DNA of 64,000 nucleotides from Ruminococcaceae bacterium OttesenSCG-928-A16 (GTDB taxonomy: Bacteria; Bacillota; Clostridia; Oscillospirales; Ruminococcaceae): positions 1-64,000 of the forward strand of contig JAJDJP010000004.1 of NCBI GenBank assembly GCA_030267215.1, written 5' to 3'. Below are positions 60,128 through 64,000 of the stretch, one piece after another (within the stretch, counting starts at the first letter, position 1; each line of letters starts with the position of its first letter). Below the pieces are notes generated by a model that ran no database searches, had not been told where the DNA came from, and saw only the letters and a program-made list of their open reading frames with translations. Made by a program: the position numbers and the translations under genes.

Positions 60128-60530
60128 ACGACAGCGGAATTTTCCGCCGTCCTATACTTTGGAGATAAACGCACCGCCACAAATCCAATGTGGAAACGCC
60201 GGGGAGCGGGCTTGCTATAGCGTTTGATAGCGAGGGAGCCAAAGCATATGTGTGGCAAACATGATGTCGAAGCCTTATTACTTGCTAGCGGGTAGTAAGT
60301 GCCTCCAAGGCTCATTACCTTGGTGCCGCTCCAATATGGTTACTGACGAGTAGCAAGTGTAACCACTAAGGCCTCTAGTTTGGACTCCTTAAAATTAAGG
60401 GCTCCAAACAAAGCATACTACGGGTGGCCGCTATGCAGCAGGGAAAGACCGCCCGGAGCCTACCGGTCAAAGCAAGATACCGGGCCAAAAACCCCGGTAA
60501 GTAGATTATAGCACCCGCTTTGGTGCTTTA
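60128..60530 (+). ncRNA. Candidate large structured phage RNA (GOLLD/ROOL-like)
   Basis: About 400 bases have no coding frame but many long stems. Examples are GACAGCGGAA/TTCCGCCGTC (60130-60151), CTTATTAC/GTAGTAAG (60274-60299), CCAAGG/CCTTGG (60305-60323), GGTTAC/GTAACC (60338-60364), GTTTGGA..CCTTA/TAAGG..TCCAAAC (60378-60409), GACCG/CGGTC (60447-60468) and TACCGGG/CCCGGTA (60478-60499). The last, AGCACC/GGTGCT (60510-60527), is followed by TTAT. Large ornate RNAs of phages (GOLLD, ROOL) typically lie next to tRNAs. The class assignment is inference; I see no sequence identity I can name. Confidence 0.6.
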
Positions 60531-60537
60531 TAAAATA

Positions 60538-60574
60538 AATCCCGCCAAAGCATTTAGCTAAAGCGGGATTGTAT
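60538..60574. terminator. Terminator between the large RNA and hicAB
   Basis: AATCCCGC (60538-60545) pairs with GCGGGATT (60563-60570). On the minus strand it is followed by TATTTTATAA, closing hicAB; on the plus strand by GTATTATT. Confidence 0.75.
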
Positions 60575-60975
60575 TATTCGGCGATTTTCAATTCTTCTTT
60601 AAGCGCTTTTTGAAGGGTTTGTGAAAAGTTTACGCCTTGCTCTTCTCCTAAATCTTTTAAGTATTGGGGAACAGTAACATTTACCCGCACAGTACGCATA
60701 TCATTAGCACGGCGGTATTTGTCAAAGTCAATATCTACCCACGTAACAATATCGCCAGCAGTGTGAGAAGGTTCCGCAGTAGATGGTTCTGGTATCGCCC
60801 GCCCTTCATCTTGTTCGCAAATTCCCTTGATACCAATTGCGTCACGAGCCATGGCAATAGCGTCGGCCAAATCGTAGCCTTGCGTATTTATCTCTAAATC
60901 GGGAACAAAAACGGCGTAACCGGGTTTAGAACCTATAGTTGTAGGGGTGAGAACGGTTGGATATACCTTTATCAT
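60574..60975 (-). CDS. hicB: HicB-family antitoxin
   Basis: The 133-residue protein has the HicB fold at the N-terminus (KPGYAVFVPDLEINTQGYDLADAIAMARDAIGIKGI), a degraded RNase H-like domain. A ribbon-helix-helix DNA-binding end follows (RTVRVNVTVPQYLKDLGEEQGVNFSQTLQKALKEEL). It should neutralise HicA and repress the hicAB promoter. GGAAG precedes the start. It is downstream of hicA. Confidence 0.88.
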   Translation of the reverse strand: MIKVYPTVLTPTTIGSKPGYAVFVPDLEINTQGYDLADAIAMARDAIGIKGICEQDEGRAIPEPSTAEPSHTAGDIVTWVDIDFDKYRRANDMRTVRVNVTVPQYLKDLGEEQGVNFSQTLQKALKEELKIAE

Positions 60976-61009
60976 AATTCATCTTCCTTTCTAATTTGGA
61001 GCGGTGGGG

Positions 61010-61183
61010 TTATTTCAACCCGCACCGCTTGATTATCTCTTTTGCGGTTATTTCGTTTACTTCATTGTGCCTAGGCACTGGCTCTGTATCCTTTCCGTTT
61101 GTGTATACGGTGTGGCTTCCACCTTCACGAAGTTTCCACCAGCCGTTCTTTTTAAACAGTTTTAATAAATCTCTGCGCTTCAT
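61010..61183 (-). CDS. hicA: HicA-family mRNA interferase toxin
   Basis: The 57-residue protein reads MKRRDLLKLFKKNGWWKLRE, then GGSHTVYTNGKDTEPVPRHNEVNEITAKEIIKRCG. This is a complete HicA with the catalytic His of GGSH and the dsRBD-like fold. GGTGAGG precedes ATG 61183. It is first in the operon, 34 bases before hicB. Toxin-antitoxin modules in prophages often act in maintenance or abortive defence. Confidence 0.85.
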   Translation of the reverse strand: MKRRDLLKLFKKNGWWKLREGGSHTVYTNGKDTEPVPRHNEVNEITAKEIIKRCGLK

Positions 61184-61202
61184 GTCCTCACCTCTTACTT
61201 AT

Positions 61203-61231
61203 ATTATACGCATTTAATGCGCATAAGTCAA
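61203..61231 (-). promoter_or_regulatory. hicAB promoter with operator palindrome
   Basis: On the minus strand TTGACT (61231-61226), 17 bases, TATAAT (61208-61203). The spacer is itself a near-palindrome, ATGCGCATTAAATGCGTAT, well placed for autorepression by HicB. Confidence 0.7.
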
Positions 61232-61349
61232 GAGGTTTGAGTGAAAATACATGTAGAGATAACAAAGTATTTTTTGTACATATCGACGAAGCATTACATC
61301 GGCACCCTAACCGGTGCTTTTTTATTGCAATAAAGAGAGGTGGCCGCTA

Positions 61350-61733
61350 TTGGTTATACCCAAAGACCCAGTTAGCCTAACCAGTAAAGATATGGATTGG
61401 GTACTAAGACTAATCAAGGGTGGCAACATGCACGACTTTTACACATGGTCTAAATGGCTCAAGGAGCGTTCCCATGTATTAAAGATAGACAAACACGAGT
61501 GCCAGCACTGCAAGGCAAACCGCAGATACAGGAGAGCCACCATAGTGCATCACATTAAACACCTGCGCAACTACCCACAATATGCTTTGTCTATGTGGAT
61601 AGAGGAAGATGGAAAGATGGTGCGGCAGCTAGAAAGCCTATGCGCAGATTGCCACGAGAAGGAGCATCCGGAAAGATTAAGGCAATACAGGAAAAAGAAA
61701 AATGGATTCATAAACAAAGAGAGGTGGGATTGA
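61350..61733 (+). CDS. HNH endonuclease of the packaging module
   Basis: About 127 residues. HECQHCKANRRYRRATIVHHIKHLRNYPQYALSMW, then LCADCHEKEHPERL, is the HNH/zinc arrangement of small endonucleases encoded next to P27-type terminases. In HK97-like phages they help terminase cut cos DNA. The frame opens at GTG 61314, but TTG 61350 has AGAGAGGTGG upstream and is preferred. Confidence 0.85.
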   Translation: MVIPKDPVSLTSKDMDWVLRLIKGGNMHDFYTWSKWLKERSHVLKIDKHECQHCKANRRYRRATIVHHIKHLRNYPQYALSMWIEEDGKMVRQLESLCADCHEKEHPERLRQYRKKKNGFINKERWD

Positions 61734-61736
61734 ATA

Positions 61737-62114
61737 ATGAATGCAGGGCGGTTAACGGAAGAGCTAAACAAGCGTGCAGTGAAACTAAATATACCAGGAG
61801 AGTTTATTTTAAATAAAGAAGATAAAGTGATAGTTTGCCCCTATTGCTCAATAATAGTTGGAGAAGAACAATATACATTAGTGAGTAATGGCGGGGTTTG
61901 GCTTGCGATTATAATTGCAGTGTTTGTAGATATCATTACAGGTGCGTCGGAAGATAAAAGAAACTACTGCTTAAAGAGACTAGGCTTATGGGATGGCAGC
62001 TTTCGTAAAGGGAAAAAATATATCCTTGAAAATGAGTGGGAATGTAAAGTATTTTCTGGCGGAATAGCAAGCCTAACATTCCAAATATTAAGAAAAGCAC
62101 CCCCCACCAAATAA
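61737..62114 (+). CDS. Unknown phage protein with CPYC motif and one hydrophobic segment
   Basis: The 125-residue protein has IVCPYCSIIVGEEQY near residue 33 and the hydrophobic stretch GGVWLAIIIAVFVDIITGAS near residue 53, then a basic and aromatic C-terminus. It lies between the HNH and small terminase genes, which usually adjoin, so it may be an insertion. It starts three bases after the HNH stop. No family is recognised. Confidence 0.5.
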   Translation: MNAGRLTEELNKRAVKLNIPGEFILNKEDKVIVCPYCSIIVGEEQYTLVSNGGVWLAIIIAVFVDIITGASEDKRNYCLKRLGLWDGSFRKGKKYILENEWECKVFSGGIASLTFQILRKAPPTK

Positions 62115-62209
62115 AACAGCCTTGCAGATTCGTGGCTGTGCTCGGGTGGGTAGGCGACAAAACATATTTATTCGCGTGTGAGTTTTTTTATTTGAAAGGA
62201 GGCGATGAA

Positions 62210-62545
62210 GTGGCTAACACAGCGACAAAGTCACAAAAACTCAAAAGGGAAGAATTGCGAAAAGACCTGCTGGAGAAGATTGAAAGCCGCTGGCCGGAGT
62301 CGCCAATGTTTATCGACCTAGCAGAAGACTATTTAAGCCTATGGGATGACAAGCGTACCTTAAGAAATGATATTGCGAAACGTGGGCGCAAGGTAACCAA
62401 GTATGATAGCCGTGGCCAAAAGCAAATAGCTAACAATGAAAGCATAGACCAGATACTAAAAATAAATACCCAGATGATAAACATCATTAAAGCTATCGGG
62501 TTGGAGCCGTCGCTTTATGCGAGTGATGACGATGACCTCGTCTAA
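62210..62545 (+). CDS. Terminase small subunit, P27 family
   Basis: About 111 residues. WPESPMFIDLAEDYLSLWDDKRTLRNDIAKRGRKVTKYDSRGQKQIANNESIDQILKINTQMINII is the P27-type core that recognises phage DNA ends. GTG 62210 is chosen because AAAGGAGG lies seven bases upstream; the longer frame has no SD. It overlaps the large terminase gene by 20 bases. Confidence 0.85.
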   Translation: MANTATKSQKLKREELRKDLLEKIESRWPESPMFIDLAEDYLSLWDDKRTLRNDIAKRGRKVTKYDSRGQKQIANNESIDQILKINTQMINIIKAIGLEPSLYASDDDDLV

Positions 62546-64000
62546 AATAAACCCACATATTCTTCGTTATATTGAGATGGTTGAAAGCGGAGAAATAAAC
62601 TCCTGCGAAGACCAGAAGTTGCTTGTTGCCTATGTTAGAAAATGCTTTGAAACGGAAGATATTCATGTCAACAGCAAGCAGCTAGAAAAATATCTCGCAC
62701 TGGCAAAATACTTCCCTTTTGAAAAGATTTTTGAATGGCAAGAATTTGTTATCGCTCTGCATGACTGCACTTATAAATCGGACGGCATGCCCCGTTGGCC
62801 AGACCTTTTTTGCCTAATTGGGCGCGGAGCCGGCAAAGATGGAACTATTGCGCTTGAAAGTGTTTGCCTTATGTCGCCATACAATGGAATACAAAACTAC
62901 GATGTTGACATTTGCGCAAATAACGAAGACCAAGCAATGCGTCCATTAAAAGATGTAATTGAAGCTTTCGAGAACCCAGCGAATATTGAAAAACTGAAAA
63001 AGCACTTCTATTGGACTAAGGAAGCCGTGCAAAGCAGAAAAACGCGTTCCATTTTGAAGGGGCGAACCAACAGCCCTAAAGGGAAAGATGGCCTGCGTTC
63101 CGGCATTGTAATATTTAACGAAATCCACCAGTACGAAAACTATTCAAACGTTAACGTATTTACGACAGGCCTTGGTAAAAAAGCACACCCCCGCCGCTCA
63201 TACTACACAACTAACGGAGACGTGCGAGACGGTGTACTCGACGATATGTTAAACACCGCCGAAGGAATTTTGTATAATGGCGACCCCGACAATGGAATGC
63301 TGCCGTTTATATGTCGGCTGGATTCCAAAGAAGAAGTTGACGACCCAGACAATTGGGAGAAGGCCAACCCCTCGCTTAGATATCTACCCAGCCTGCGGCA
63401 CGAAATCGAGAAAGAGTATCAAGAGTGGAAAAGAAGCCCGCACACCTTAACCGCATTTATGACAAAGCGCATGAATCTGCCGCAAACGTTTAGCGAGGTT
63501 TCCGTCACTTCTTACGACAACTTAAAAGCTACCGAATCTTCCCTGCCAGACCTTACCGGTAAACAGTGTGTTGTGGGTATAGACTATGCCAGTGTTACGG
63601 ACTGGGCAGCCGTTCGCTTTCATTTTCGAAATGGCAATAAGCGTTACAGCTTTGGGCATGCATGGATGTGCCTACAATCAAAAGACCTTGAACGAATAAA
63701 AGCGCCGTGGAGGAAGTGGGCAGAGGAAGGAAGATTAACCCTTGTGGACGAGCCAACAATTAACCCCGATTTGTTGGCCGAATATATACAACAGCAGGCT
63801 AAAAAGTATCAAGTCAAAAAAATAGCAATGGATAACAACCGGTACGCACTCCTGTCGAACAGCCTAAAAAAGATAGGATTTGACGGGCGCAACAAAGACC
63901 AGGTAAAACTTGTTCGGCCTAGCGATATCTACAAAGTGTTCCCTGTAATCGAAAATGCTTTCGAAAATCAGTATTTTGTTTTTGGCGATGACCCAATAAT
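62526..64000 (+). CDS. Terminase large subunit (partial, runs off the window)
   Basis: At least 491 residues are visible from ATG 62526 (or 62532). The ATPase half has the Walker A-like LIGRGAGKDGTIALE and Walker B GIVIFNEIHQY; Asn stands where Asp is usual before the catalytic Glu. The nuclease half begins with VVGIDYASVTDWAAV, holding the first metal-binding Asp. It is the HK97-type packaging motor that pairs with P27 small subunits and HNH endonucleases. The C-terminal nuclease residues are outside the window. Confidence 0.9.
   Translation, partial: MTMTSSKINPHILRYIEMVESGEINSCEDQKLLVAYVRKCFETEDIHVNSKQLEKYLALAKYFPFEKIFEWQEFVIALHDCTYKSDGMPRWPDLFCLIGRGAGKDGTIALESVCLMSPYNGIQNYDVDICANNEDQAMRPLKDVIEAFENPANIEKLKKHFYWTKEAVQSRKTRSILKGRTNSPKGKDGLRSGIVIFNEIHQYENYSNVNVFTTGLGKKAHPRRSYYTTNGDVRDGVLDDMLNTAEGILYNGDPDNGMLPFICRLDSKEEVDDPDNWEKANPSLRYLPSLRHEIEKEYQEWKRSPHTLTAFMTKRMNLPQTFSEVSVTSYDNLKATESSLPDLTGKQCVVGIDYASVTDWAAVRFHFRNGNKRYSFGHAWMCLQSKDLERIKAPWRKWAEEGRLTLVDEPTINPDLLAEYIQQQAKKYQVKKIAMDNNRYALLSNSLKKIGFDGRNKDQVKLVRPSDIYKVFPVIENAFENQYFVFGDDPI

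Noticed and set aside
60128..60530. Group I intron or HEARO/omega-type RNA in the phage
   Set aside because: No intron core motifs or host gene split is visible. The nearby HNH gene is a packaging-type endonuclease, not an IscB-like protein.

Overview
The window reads as chromosome of an anaerobic, acetate-forming Firmicute of the class Clostridia, probably Oscillospiraceae-like. This is inferred from the gene content: electron-bifurcating NfnAB, acetate kinase, the UPF0237/UPF0210 pair, a clostridial-type acyl-ACP thioesterase, TmcAL, AGGAGG ribosome-binding sites and TTGACA/TATAAT promoters. No rRNA gene or complete normal tRNA is present.

Bases 1-40300 are ordinary chromosome made of short transcription units, most of them closed by clear intrinsic terminators. 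In order they hold: an MgtA-type Mg2+ ATPase behind a structured leader, asparaginase, nfnAB, a metal efflux CDF with an aminotransferase, queH, a DNA glycosylase, an MFS exporter, nagA, a DUF975 protein, acyl-ACP thioesterase, guaB, a lipoprotein, htpG behind a CIRCE-like operator, a flavodoxin-fold protein, an SRAP protein, ispE, an Lrp-aminotransferase-DUF362 operon, the UPF0237/UPF0210 pair, ackA, tmcAL, an ABC exporter, GNAT and YdcF proteins, a phosphohexomutase and a DEAD-box helicase. Several features are not conventional genes: a hydrolase remnant, a decayed copy of a gene 3' end, an orphan promoter-terminator unit and a 50-residue membrane protein.

Bases 40606-43708 hold three phage-type genes (coiled-coil, peptidase M23-like and tail-associated). 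They lie outside the integrated element that follows. At 43790-43835 is the 3' part of a tRNA gene on the minus strand, read as an att site. The integrase beside it opens a large prophage that runs off the right edge.

The prophage (43836-64000+) begins with a lysogeny and cargo block: integrase, two DUF3800 proteins each beside a candidate structured small RNA with its own promoter and terminator, an ImmA-like peptidase, a CI-like repressor and a Cro-like regulator with inverted-repeat operators. An early region follows, with YqaJ exonuclease, DUF1351, RecT, HNHc nuclease, DnaD-like initiator, helicase loader-like protein, RusA and many tiny Cys-rich proteins. A DUF1492 late regulator is followed by a tRNA-like element joined to about 400 bases of highly structured non-coding DNA, a candidate GOLLD/ROOL-type large phage RNA. 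A hicAB module, an HNH endonuclease, the small terminase and the start of the large terminase close the window. The main candidates for something new are the large RNA at 60016-60573 and the two DUF3800-RNA cassettes at 45100-47735.
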